A stretch of DNA of 6,990 nucleotides from an uncultured archaeon (GCA_937890045.1 CALBXV010000140.1:1-6990); one strand, 5' to 3'. Shown: positions 1 to 6,843, counted from the stretch's first letter. Notes: generated from the sequence alone by a model not told the origin. Made by a program: numbers and translations.

Positions 1-2510
1 AAGCCCTAAATAGAGACATATTTGGCCGAGTAATAAAATACACAGAAGATGCTAAGTTAACAGTGGATATTAGACATGGAGATACTTCACAATATGCAAG
101 ACAGCAAATGGTTAAGAAACCACCTGATTTGTTAATAACAACTCCTGAAACACTTGCAATAATTCTTACAAGCAGGCGAATGCGTGAAAATCTTCGGACA
201 TTAGAGTGGGTAGTCATAGATGAGCTTCATGAACTAATTGGAAACAAACGTGGTACACATTTAACTGTAAGCTTAGAACGTGCAGAACTCCTTGCTGAAA
301 AAAACATTGTGAGAGTAGGTCTTTCTGCTACATTAGGAAATATAAATGAAGCAGGAAAATTTCTTGTAGGAAAAGGCAGAAGGACTGCAGTCCTAGTAGA
401 CCAATCAGTTCGAAGATATGATATTGACCTGAATTACATCAAAGGATCACTTAGACATGTATCAGATTATGTCTCGAATTATATTAGAGAAAATGTTGGT
501 AAAAATAAAAGCACAATTCTTTTCACAAACACTAGAGATGAAGCAGAATATTTAGGAGCACTCTTGAAAGCTAAAACACCAGATATACCAGTGGAAGTAC
601 ATCATGGTTCACTTTCAAGGGAAACCCGAGAAGATGCAGAAAGTAAACTTAGAAATGGTGAAGCTGGGGTAGTAGTATCAACATCTTCTCTAGAGCTTGG
701 ATTAGATATAGGGCAAGTAGATTTAGTAGTTCAATCTGGTTCAAGCAGACAATCCGTAAAGTTAATACAAAGAATCGGAAGAAGTAAACATAGGGTAGGA
801 GAGTCAGCCTCCGGTCTAGTTGTCACTAATAAGATAGATGATGAGTTAGAAGCAAGGGCGCTCATAAATCGTATTTACACGGGTTCACTAGAGAAAAGTA
901 TTATTCATGAGCTGGCTTTGGATGTTTTAGCTCATCATCTTGTAGGAATTGTTATGGAATATGGAAGACTAAGTATTAATGAAGCTATCACAATACTTGG
1001 AAAAGCCTATCCATTTAGAGATATTAGTTCAGAAGATGTGGACCTCTGCTTTGAAATTTTAGATAAACAAAAAATACTTTGGTATGATGGGGAAGAAGCC
1101 AGAGGGAGAGGCTTAGGTACTTATGAGTACTATTATCATAATATTTCAACAATACCGGATATTCAACAATTAACGGTAATTGACAGAGTATCAGATAAGA
1201 AAGTAGGAAGGTTAGATCAGGTGTTTATTGGAGAATATGGTGAACCGGGTAAACCATTTGTCCTTAAAGGAAGCACATGGAAGATAATATCAATTGACGA
1301 AGATAAGGCAGAAGTAAATGTTGAACCAACCTTCGAAGATCTTTCAACAATTCCATATTGGGTCGGAGAGCTAATACCAGTAGAATTAGAAACAGCAACA
1401 GAAGTAGGTAAACTCCGAAGAAGGATAGGAAAAGATTTTGAAACTGGTGTAAGTGAAGAACAAAAAAAGAGAATCCAGAAAAGCAAAGATATACTTGGTC
1501 ACATTCCAGATGAGAAAACTATTACTGTTGAAAAAAGAATTGGTTCTAGTATCTTAGTAATTCATACCTGTCTAGGTTCAAAAATTAACCAAACCCTAGC
1601 TATTATGCTCTCAACCATAATATCTAGTAAAACAGGTTACTTAATCGAAACAAATACAGATCCATACAGAATTCTGCTTACTTCTCAAGGAGCTCTCTCA
1701 ATAAAAAATGTGATAGATTTCTTTCATCAACAATATGATGTTGCGGATATACTATCTGTATCTGTTGTTGGAACACATCCTCTTAATTGGAAGACTTGGT
1801 GTATTGCAAAGAAATTTGGGGTAGTTGCAAAGAACACAAAATATGATAAGAGAGCAGCACGTCTTATTCAAGATCGTTACCGTACTACAGCTTTATACCG
1901 TGAAGTTCTAAGAGAGTTATTCATTGAAAAGTATGATATTAAAAGAACTAATGAAGTATTACATGAAATACAGAACAATAAAAGGAGAATAATCGAAAAA
2001 GAAGTAAAGAAATTATCTCCATTGGCTCAACCAATATTGCAACATACCTCAGCCTTTGCAGCATTACCTTTGAGTATAGAAAAAACAGTCCTAAATTTAA
2101 TAAAGGAAAGGCTTGAAAATAAAAGGCATAGATTAGTCTGTATGAGCTGTGGAAAATGGGAATCAGTCATTAAAACAAAAGATGTAAAAGATCCAATTTC
2201 ATGTCCAATCTGTAAATCTCGTCTAATAGGAGAAACATATTCCACTGATAATGACCTTATTCATATTATACGGAAGAAGAAAGCTAAGATAACTAGTGAT
2301 GAAAATAAGAAGTTCAAAAGAGCTTGGAAAACATCTTCATTAATTCAGTCATTTGGTCTTAAAGCCATAATAACACTTTCAGGATTTGGAGTTGGAGCAG
2401 ATGCTGCTGCTAGAATACTTAGAAGATACTCAGAAGAAGATGAATTTTATAAAGATATTTACAGAGCTGAAAAAACCTATGTTTCAACACATGGCTTTTG
2501 GGATGATTGA
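1..2510 (+). CDS. lhr: Lhr-family ATP-dependent helicase (superfamily 2), 5' end cut off by the window
   Basis: An Lhr-type ('large helicase-related') SF2 helicase, a family of ATP-driven 3'-5' translocases tied to archaeal nucleic-acid repair and RNA metabolism. The frame is open from base 3, so the GTG at 63 is internal and the true start lies upstream; 835 residues are visible. The missing part should carry Walker A (motif I). Visible residues (counted from base 3) begin at the end of motif Ia (ALNRDIF). Then come TTPETL (motif Ib), VIDELHEL (Walker B, about 71-78), LSAT (motif III, about 107-110), ILFTNT (motif IV), STSSLELGLDIG (motif V) and QRIGR (motif VI, about 256-260). The middle has the Lhr-core signatures VGRLDQVFIGEYGEPGKPFVL and HTCLGSKINQTLAIML. 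Near the end four cysteines (CMSC, CPIC, about 713-737) form a zinc ribbon. The C-terminus looks complete. It converges with rpa, overlapping by 34 bp. Family assignment is firm; the exact subgroup (aLhr1 or aLhr2 type) is not settled. Confidence 0.95.
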   Translation, partial: ALNRDIFGRVIKYTEDAKLTVDIRHGDTSQYARQQMVKKPPDLLITTPETLAIILTSRRMRENLRTLEWVVIDELHELIGNKRGTHLTVSLERAELLAEKNIVRVGLSATLGNINEAGKFLVGKGRRTAVLVDQSVRRYDIDLNYIKGSLRHVSDYVSNYIRENVGKNKSTILFTNTRDEAEYLGALLKAKTPDIPVEVHHGSLSRETREDAESKLRNGEAGVVVSTSSLELGLDIGQVDLVVQSGSSRQSVKLIQRIGRSKHRVGESASGLVVTNKIDDELEARALINRIYTGSLEKSIIHELALDVLAHHLVGIVMEYGRLSINEAITILGKAYPFRDISSEDVDLCFEILDKQKILWYDGEEARGRGLGTYEYYYHNISTIPDIQQLTVIDRVSDKKVGRLDQVFIGEYGEPGKPFVLKGSTWKIISIDEDKAEVNVEPTFEDLSTIPYWVGELIPVELETATEVGKLRRRIGKDFETGVSEEQKKRIQKSKDILGHIPDEKTITVEKRIGSSILVIHTCLGSKINQTLAIMLSTIISSKTGYLIETNTDPYRILLTSQGALSIKNVIDFFHQQYDVADILSVSVVGTHPLNWKTWCIAKKFGVVAKNTKYDKRAARLIQDRYRTTALYREVLRELFIEKYDIKRTNEVLHEIQNNKRRIIEKEVKKLSPLAQPILQHTSAFAALPLSIEKTVLNLIKERLENKRHRLVCMSCGKWESVIKTKDVKDPISCPICKSRLIGETYSTDNDLIHIIRKKKAKITSDENKKFKRAWKTSSLIQSFGLKAIITLSGFGVGADAAARILRRYSEEDEFYKDIYRAEKTYVSTHGFWDD
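2470..2475 (-). terminator. Candidate T-tract terminator of rpa
   Basis: On the minus strand a T6 tract follows the rpa TAG stop after one base. It mirrors the T6 that follows the helicase stop on the other strand. It lies inside the helicase reading frame, where it encodes part of a Glu-Lys pair. Support is position only. Confidence 0.35.
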
Positions 2511-3952
2511 GACATTTTTTCAATTTGTGTATAAGATTTAACTAGAAGCTCGGGTACTCCACCTAAACCCTTTGACGAAACAACACCAATTAACTTGAGA
2601 CGTTGACCTGGAGTAATACCATCCAAAATATTAGATAAATCACGCCAAGCAACTATCTTTATTTCCTTTGTTTCATCTCCAACAATAACCTCTCGTTTCC
2701 TCACTGTTTCACCGCTTTTAGTTAGAATTTCTTGGCTTGTATCCCTCGATAATGCTATTACTTCTAATAAAAGTGGAGATTGAGATTCAGGTATATCATT
2801 AATCTTATACTTTAAGCTCTCAAGCTTAGAAAATGATTCATCATCTTCATTAAGTATTTTAAATTGTGATTTTTTATTACATAAAAGAGAAAGAGTTGAT
2901 AACTCTTTAAATTCGCAGTCAATTAATATTTCTGTCTTAATATCAGTAATAGTCTCAGTGACTTCATCCTTTAAAATAAGAGTGTAAAAATTATTAGATT
3001 CATTAACCACCAAAAGCGAGATTGAAGACTCTCCGTCTTCCTTGATACGAATTTGTCCAATCGAAAGTACTCTGAACCGTCCTGAACTGGATTCACCAAA
3101 AGCTTTCCGTATGGAAAGTATATCCAATGAAGTACCATCATCTCCATGTATCTCAATAGATCCATCCTTTGAAAAACGGGTTTTGAGACCAATTAGCTTT
3201 ACAACCGCGTTTTGAGGAATATCCTTACCTGAAAGAGAACTATTGTTCCATATAGCTACTCTAATGTTCTTTCCTCCTGTAACATTTGTAAGATAAAGAT
3301 GAAGGACTCTGCCTGGAGTTCCATCCTTTTTTGTAAACTCAGAGATTCTGGGTGGAGATTTAATCATACCAGTTAATGCAAGATTTGTTTCAGGAGTAGA
3401 TATTGATGAAATTTCCCGAGTAATTTCGTTAATTATAGGTATCTTATTTTTATTATTATCGACATTTTCTAGATCACCGTTTTTCCCAAGATGAATAATG
3501 GGTTGTCCATCTAGACCAGCTTTTACGTAACCTTTTTTGACTTTAACTAATTGGTCTTGTGTAAGGTTTCTATCTTCTACTAGATTTGTCTGGTCATCCC
3601 ATAGAGTAATAACAATAAATGTTTCTTTATCAAAAATTGTTAAACGACGATATTTACCTTCAGTTCCATCCTTTTTACTGAAGGTTTTGGTAGGTGTGAC
3701 AGTGAAGATTCGGCCTATCACTGATACTTCATTGGCACCAACATAAACATCCTTTATTGGGATCTCTGACGACGTTATAACTTCAAGAGATATATTAAGA
3801 TCAGAAGCAACTAGATAAGCTGCTCCTGAATCAGTTAAATATCCTGAACCTACCTTTTTTTTCTTATCTTTAATAAGATCCTGAAGTTTATTTTCATCAA
3901 TATCCGGTTTCTGTCTAATTATATCTTTTATTAATCCATCAATTTCAGACAT
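2477..3952 (-). CDS. rpa: RPA-like single-stranded DNA-binding protein with several OB folds
   Basis: An archaeal replication protein A homologue, 491 residues, expected to coat single-stranded DNA in replication, recombination and repair. Residues 1-60 are helical and contain the GYLTDSGAAYLVASDLNI segment typical of the N-terminus of archaeal RPA proteins. OB fold 1 (about 70-166) shows FSKKDGTEGKYRRLTIFD and the strand VITLWDD. OB fold 2 (about 188-282) shows the parallel FTKKDGTPGRVLHLYL and VAIWNN. Residues about 290-370 look like a more diverged OB fold. OB fold 4 (about 390-478) has KREVIVGDETKEIKIVAW and GQRLKLIGVV. Only three scattered cysteines are present, so there is no zinc finger of the kind seen in some archaeal RPA large subunits. 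The ATG start is supported because the N-terminal family segment follows it. No close partner subunit (RPA32-like) is visible. The gene converges on the helicase and diverges from a small ORF across 66 bp. Confidence 0.9.
   Translation of the reverse strand: MSEIDGLIKDIIRQKPDIDENKLQDLIKDKKKKVGSGYLTDSGAAYLVASDLNISLEVITSSEIPIKDVYVGANEVSVIGRIFTVTPTKTFSKKDGTEGKYRRLTIFDKETFIVITLWDDQTNLVEDRNLTQDQLVKVKKGYVKAGLDGQPIIHLGKNGDLENVDNNKNKIPIINEITREISSISTPETNLALTGMIKSPPRISEFTKKDGTPGRVLHLYLTNVTGGKNIRVAIWNNSSLSGKDIPQNAVVKLIGLKTRFSKDGSIEIHGDDGTSLDILSIRKAFGESSSGRFRVLSIGQIRIKEDGESSISLLVVNESNNFYTLILKDEVTETITDIKTEILIDCEFKELSTLSLLCNKKSQFKILNEDDESFSKLESLKYKINDIPESQSPLLLEVIALSRDTSQEILTKSGETVRKREVIVGDETKEIKIVAWRDLSNILDGITPGQRLKLIGVVSSKGLGGVPELLVKSYTQIEKMSQSSQKPCVET
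2515..2520 (+). terminator. Candidate T-tract terminator of the helicase gene
   Basis: Six consecutive T residues lie 4 nt after the helicase TGA stop. Archaeal RNA polymerase terminates at T-rich tracts in the non-template strand, so this is a plausible end point for the rightward transcript. It lies inside the 3' end of the convergent rpa gene. AT-rich DNA makes T6 common, so support is only its position. Confidence 0.35.
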
Positions 3953-3985
3953 ATATTAACGCTCTCTTACGTAGTGATTAACAAC

Positions 3986-4003
3986 CTAACTATTAATTGT
4001 TAG
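3986..4003. promoter_or_regulatory. 18-bp near-perfect palindrome with TATA-like centre in the divergent spacer
   Basis: CTAACTATTAATTGTTAG pairs in 8 of 9 positions. Its TATTAATT core is centred about 25 bp before the ATG at 4019, the archaeal TATA-to-start distance expected for a leaderless mRNA. Read the other way the same core would give rpa a leader of about 16 nt. It could be a shared bidirectional core promoter, an operator, or both. A palindrome built largely from A and T in AT-rich DNA can arise by chance; the outer CTAAC/GTTAG arms are the less trivial part. Confidence 0.4.
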
Positions 4004-4018
4004 TAAAAATAGTTTATT

Positions 4019-4276
4019 ATGGACGAAATATTCTATATTATCAGAATGGTCTGCTGGATAAAACGAATTAGACGATTAGGTATTAATGTGCTACTTGATG
4101 ATGATATCGAAAAGGAATTAATGAAAGAATTAGATGTTAATAATCATGATGAATTAGAAAGTTCTATAAAATTCCTTCATGATGAAACATTAGAATCTAT
4201 TATGGAAAATATATTGAAGCGTAGAAAAAAAATTTCAGTTCGAAGAAAAGAATTAGCTCATGATATGTATAGATGA
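4019..4276 (+). CDS. Small hypothetical protein, 85 residues
   Basis: No family is recognised. The ORF fills most of the gap between divergent rpa and convergent alba, ending 6 bp from the alba stop, and no better ORF competes for this DNA. The product is charged and helical: a short hydrophobic start with one Cys-Trp pair (residues 11-13), a basic patch (KRIRR, 15-19), an acidic middle (about 27-60), and a basic tail (KRRKKISVRRK, 67-77). The stretch INVLLDDDIEKELMKEL followed by NNHDELESSIKFL faintly recalls a ribbon-helix-helix layout (strand, helix, turn, helix), but the first helix is about three residues short of the usual pattern. There is no ribosome binding site; a TATA-like element about 25 bp upstream suggests a leaderless mRNA from the ATG at 4019. 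The in-frame ATG at 4046 is an alternative start. The coding call is likely but unproven; function unknown. Confidence 0.6.
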   Translation: MDEIFYIIRMVCWIKRIRRLGINVLLDDDIEKELMKELDVNNHDELESSIKFLHDETLESIMENILKRRKKISVRRKELAHDMYR

Positions 4277-4282
4277 AAATAA

Positions 4283-4573
4283 CTATTTAGATTTTAAATC
4301 TCTGTTGATGGTTATCTCTAGAACAGGTAAACGCGTAGGTTTACCTTTACTATTAGTAACCATTTCACCATCAATCTCTACTTTTGAGATACCAATATCA
4401 CCTACAAACTTACTTTTTAAGAGCTGAAAAACATCTACAGCAATATTAATAGCTTCGCCTCTAGCTCTTAATATAATAGATCTTTCACCTTGATTTAGTA
4501 TTGTAATACAAGCAGTAACATAATTAAGTATAGGCTTAGATTTTCCAATAATTACCATTTTAAGTTGTTTCAT
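4283..4573 (-). CDS. albA: Alba-family nucleic-acid-binding chromatin protein
   Basis: A 96-residue Alba homologue. Alba proteins are small dimers that bind DNA and RNA and help organise archaeal chromatin. Family landmarks are the IIGKSKPILNYV start (canonical form IGKKPVMNYV), ITILNQGE, the ILRARGEAINIAVDV segment (canonical KARGRAISKAVD), and the closing strand PVLEITI. Two changes fall on the nucleic-acid-binding surface: the paired lysines (K16/K17 of the Sulfolobus protein) are split by a serine, and the R of RGRAI is a glutamate. This may be a diverged paralogue rather than the main chromatin protein. A weak GTGA precedes the ATG by 7 nt. It converges with the 85-residue ORF and lies 279 bp downstream of the DUF2070 gene, so it probably has its own promoter in that gap. 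Confidence 0.9.
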   Translation of the reverse strand: MKQLKMVIIGKSKPILNYVTACITILNQGERSIILRARGEAINIAVDVFQLLKSKFVGDIGISKVEIDGEMVTNSKGKPTRLPVLEITINRDLKSK

Positions 4574-4852
4574 AGTTATTTCACTAATCTAATCATTTTT
4601 TTTACTCTACTAGTGTCTCACCTATCATTCATAATATAATTATTTTTAAAGATGATGTTTGCTCTTTTTAACAACATGAAATGAATAAACTGACAAAGAT
4701 AAACTAAAAATATAAATTTTGATGATATATTTCGTCTTATAAAGAAAAGTTGTAGAGATGTTTTTAGAGTTAATGAGTCTAAGTGAAAGGAAAATAAGAA
4801 CAACTACTGCCACCATAAAGAATTTTGATAATTTAAATATACCATATATTTC
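4574..4852. other. AT-rich intergenic region upstream of alba, no convincing gene
   Basis: This 279-bp stretch separates the DUF2070 stop from the alba start. It has no tRNA signature and no credible protein gene; the two minus-strand ORFs here (56 and 61 residues) are Ile/Leu/Phe-rich in the way random AT-rich DNA is. It does hold TATA-like strings (near 4631-4643, 4707-4717 and 4831-4841), a T8 run at 4596-4603 (A8 in the alba leader), and a 7-codon mini-ORF (4576-4596, minus strand) ending 2 nt before the alba ATG. It most likely contains the alba promoter and leader; a small RNA is possible. Confidence 0.6.
4831..4841 (-). promoter_or_regulatory. Candidate TATA box with no gene directly downstream
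   Basis: The minus strand reads TATTTAAAT here, close to the archaeal TATA consensus, 12 bp past the DUF2070 stop. With the usual 25-27 bp spacing, transcription would begin near 4810 and run leftward, giving alba a leader of about 235 nt or a separate small RNA. A second TATA-like string (TTTATATTTTT, minus strand, near 4707-4720) lies nearer to alba and could be the real one. Confidence 0.3.
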
Positions 4853-6604
4853 TTAAATCAAGAAAGTTAATATCATCGCAACCATTGAAAGGATTACCAA
4901 GGAAAAACCTCCTCTTCTAGCGGTTCTTATTGTCTTATCTAATGCCTGAGAAACATCTGTAAGCATATTTTCTCCTACAACCTTTACCTCTGTTTTAACG
5001 GTATTAACATCAAAATTAGATTTGGATACGTCAATAATAGCTTTATCATATAGTTTCTTAATTACATCCACTAAATATTCTGTTTTAGTTTGATCTCCTA
5101 ATGCTATGTAACCATGAGTTGTCATAACCTTTCCAGCTGTAATATGTGTATCAGTTGTACATAACTCGATTACTAATATTCCTAAAGTATCCAATTGACG
5201 AATGAGTTCTTCACGAAGTCCTCTTCTAGCATTATTTGAATCTGTCACTAAAATCGTATATTTGTTTCCCTCAATCTCCAATATAAGTACACCAATTCCT
5301 GCTGGTCCTATATCTCTTTCAAAATTGATGTTGAACTCAGATGAATGTGCATACCCTACTTTAAAAGAAAATTGTTCAGCATTCCTTAATTGATTAAGGA
5401 TTTTCTTCGTGACAACAAGGAGATCTCCAGACTCCTCTTGGTTTACTATTTTTCCTTGAGAATTATGTGTATCTATTAAAATTAGATGTTTAAATCCATT
5501 TTTTATTGACTCCTCTTCTAATGGTTTCATTATTTCTCTTGGAAAGTCTTCCATACCATTTGGAGAAAGAGTTAGGAAAATAACTGCATAATCACCAAAG
5601 GCAAAACCATTTGCTATAGCTTCTCCTGATTTTGTGGTTATTGGTATAGAGCAGGTTTCTCCTTCACCTAATTTTGTTAAATTATTATAAGATGAAAGAA
5701 GGCTGTCTACTTCTTTCTTAGATGCTAGATTTAATTCATGCCCTGAAACACCATGCATAATAAGTGGTAAAACTTTTTTTTCTGAGAAGAATTTGTATAT
5801 TTGGTAAGGAAGATTACTACTGCCAATTGGATAAAATGGACCTGGATGGACTTCTGGGATAATAACTACAGGATTTTGATTTTCTGTTTTGAATTTAAGT
5901 ATGCTTGTTTGAACTATCTTTTTTGAGCTAGACATTTCTATTATTTCTTCAAGTGATGAGGCTTCTTCGGATGTCCAAGCCTTTAGGAAGGCTTGAAGCA
6001 TGGTAATAGCTGGAATTTTAAGTATATCTGAACTTGAAGAATTTACTAATTTAAGATAAATAAGCACTGATAAATTTAATATTAATCCTGATCCGATTAA
6101 TACAGGATTTTCAATAGTATACTTTGTCAAATCATAACCTATTGACAATAGTAGAGATAGTATTATGGGTTGTAGAGATACAGTTAGGAGCACTAAGCGT
6201 AAATGGTTTGAGAAAACTGATCTAAAAATTAAAAGTCTAAAAGCTATGGAAAGAAATGTTCCAATAATAAGGAAATTTAAAAATTTTTCTGGACTCAATA
6301 AAGAGCCAATTGTTACAAAGGTCAGCCATATTCCATTTGAGAGTACTGATATGAAGGATAATCTCCTAAAAATAGCTAAAGAATTACTTTTTAGAATTAA
6401 ATATTCGATAATAAGTAATACGAATAAAACAGCTTCAAATATTATAAAGAATTGTGGTTGTAATAAAATATCTATTTTTCCATAAAATGATGAAGTGAAG
6501 ACAAGAGTTGCAGATACTGACATAAGAAGTATTAATGTTAAAGCTGTTGATGGAAGTGTAAAAAGTAGGTTATATCGTTTATGAATGTTAGCTGTAGTAT
6601 TCAT
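4853..6604 (-). CDS. DUF2070 family polytopic membrane protein
   Basis: A 583-residue archaeal membrane protein of the DUF2070 family, whose function is unknown. Hydrophobic segments at about 15-37, 50-72, 80-103, 108-129, 136-156 and 167-187 suggest six N-terminal membrane spans. A soluble region follows (about 190-564), then a final hydrophobic segment at 566-583 preceded by ARRGG, a C-terminal anchor. The soluble region carries motifs that look like metal or catalytic sites: PEVHPGPF (H253), HGVSGHE (H284, H289), LIDTHN (D378, H380), TDSNNARRG (D455), TTDTH (D485, H487) and THGY (H497). Their spacing would suit a metal-dependent hydrolase, but this is inference from residue pattern only. 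The ATG is 17 bp after the sec61-beta stop in the same direction, so the two are probably co-transcribed and DUF2070 may act with or near the translocon. No strong ribosome binding site precedes the start. Confidence 0.88.
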   Translation of the reverse strand: MNTTANIHKRYNLLFTLPSTALTLILLMSVSATLVFTSSFYGKIDILLQPQFFIIFEAVLFVLLIIEYLILKSNSLAIFRRLSFISVLSNGIWLTFVTIGSLLSPEKFLNFLIIGTFLSIAFRLLIFRSVFSNHLRLVLLTVSLQPIILSLLLSIGYDLTKYTIENPVLIGSGLILNLSVLIYLKLVNSSSSDILKIPAITMLQAFLKAWTSEEASSLEEIIEMSSSKKIVQTSILKFKTENQNPVVIIPEVHPGPFYPIGSSNLPYQIYKFFSEKKVLPLIMHGVSGHELNLASKKEVDSLLSSYNNLTKLGEGETCSIPITTKSGEAIANGFAFGDYAVIFLTLSPNGMEDFPREIMKPLEEESIKNGFKHLILIDTHNSQGKIVNQEESGDLLVVTKKILNQLRNAEQFSFKVGYAHSSEFNINFERDIGPAGIGVLILEIEGNKYTILVTDSNNARRGLREELIRQLDTLGILVIELCTTDTHITAGKVMTTHGYIALGDQTKTEYLVDVIKKLYDKAIIDVSKSNFDVNTVKTEVKVVGENMLTDVSQALDKTIRTARRGGFSLVILSMVAMILTFLI

Positions 6605-6620
6605 GTTTCTGCATTTGCTT

Positions 6621-6794
6621 CTAAACTGGAATAAACATACGAATCAATAGTGATGACACTGCCATCACTATTGCAAGTATTATAACTATTTCTGGACGTA
6701 CCTTTACTCCATGTGTTTCATCTTCAAAAAACCTTAGTAAACCTGCACTTGAAGCAGGCATAGATGATTGCTTTTTTTTACCTTTACGACTCAA
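6621..6794 (-). CDS. secG: Preprotein translocase subunit Sec61-beta (SecG), TTG start
   Basis: A 57-residue small subunit of the archaeal SecYEbeta translocon, a single-span membrane protein at the protein-conducting channel. It has a basic N-terminus (MSRKGKKKQ), then the hallmark segment PASSAGLLRFFEDET (14-28), the motif VKVRPEIVI (30-38), and one membrane span (about 36-55). The start is TTG: a TGA lies in frame two codons upstream, and the next in-frame ATG (codon 12) would remove the basic N-terminus that the family has. AAGGA lies 11 nt before the TTG as a possible ribosome binding site. Two tandem out-of-frame ATGs (from 6804) open a 6-codon mini-ORF overlapping the start. It precedes the DUF2070 gene by 17 bp, likely one operon. 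Confidence 0.92.
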   Translation of the reverse strand: MSRKGKKKQSSMPASSAGLLRFFEDETHGVKVRPEIVIILAIVMAVSSLLIRMFIPV

Positions 6795-6843
6795 ATTTCA
6801 TCATATCCTTTTCTGCATCTTTCCCTTGAATTATGTTAGCATT

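Noticed and set aside
63..65. GTG as the start of the helicase
   Set aside because: The frame is open back to base 3 and encodes ALNRDIF, part of helicase motif Ia, so the gene begins outside the window.
1217..1486. 89-residue minus-strand ORF inside the helicase gene
   Set aside because: Antisense shadow of a well-supported coding sequence with no family features.
4650..4730. Box C/D small RNA, because of ATGATGT at 4652-4658, CTGA near 4690 and TGATGA near 4720
   Set aside because: The C boxes do not match RTGATGA fully, no proper D' and C' boxes with guide spacing were found, and the terminal stem is missing.
4618..4803. 61-residue minus-strand ORF between alba and DUF2070
   Set aside because: Phe/Ile/Leu-rich composition typical of random AT-rich DNA, no recognisable motif, no clear ribosome binding site, and it overlaps another equally weak ORF.
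4749..4804. Inverted repeat AGTTGT / ACAACT
   Set aside because: Only 6 bp of stem with a loop of about 45 nt and no extension on either side; expected by chance.
4646..4816. 56-residue minus-strand ORF starting MVAVVVLIFL, with a possible membrane span
   Set aside because: The TATA-like box upstream is too close for its ATG, and the remainder looks like translated AT-rich noise. It would be worth revisiting only if relatives conserve it.
6165..6485. 106-residue plus-strand ORF inside the DUF2070 gene
   Set aside because: Antisense to the membrane-span region of DUF2070; its residues mirror hydrophobic codons and show no motif.
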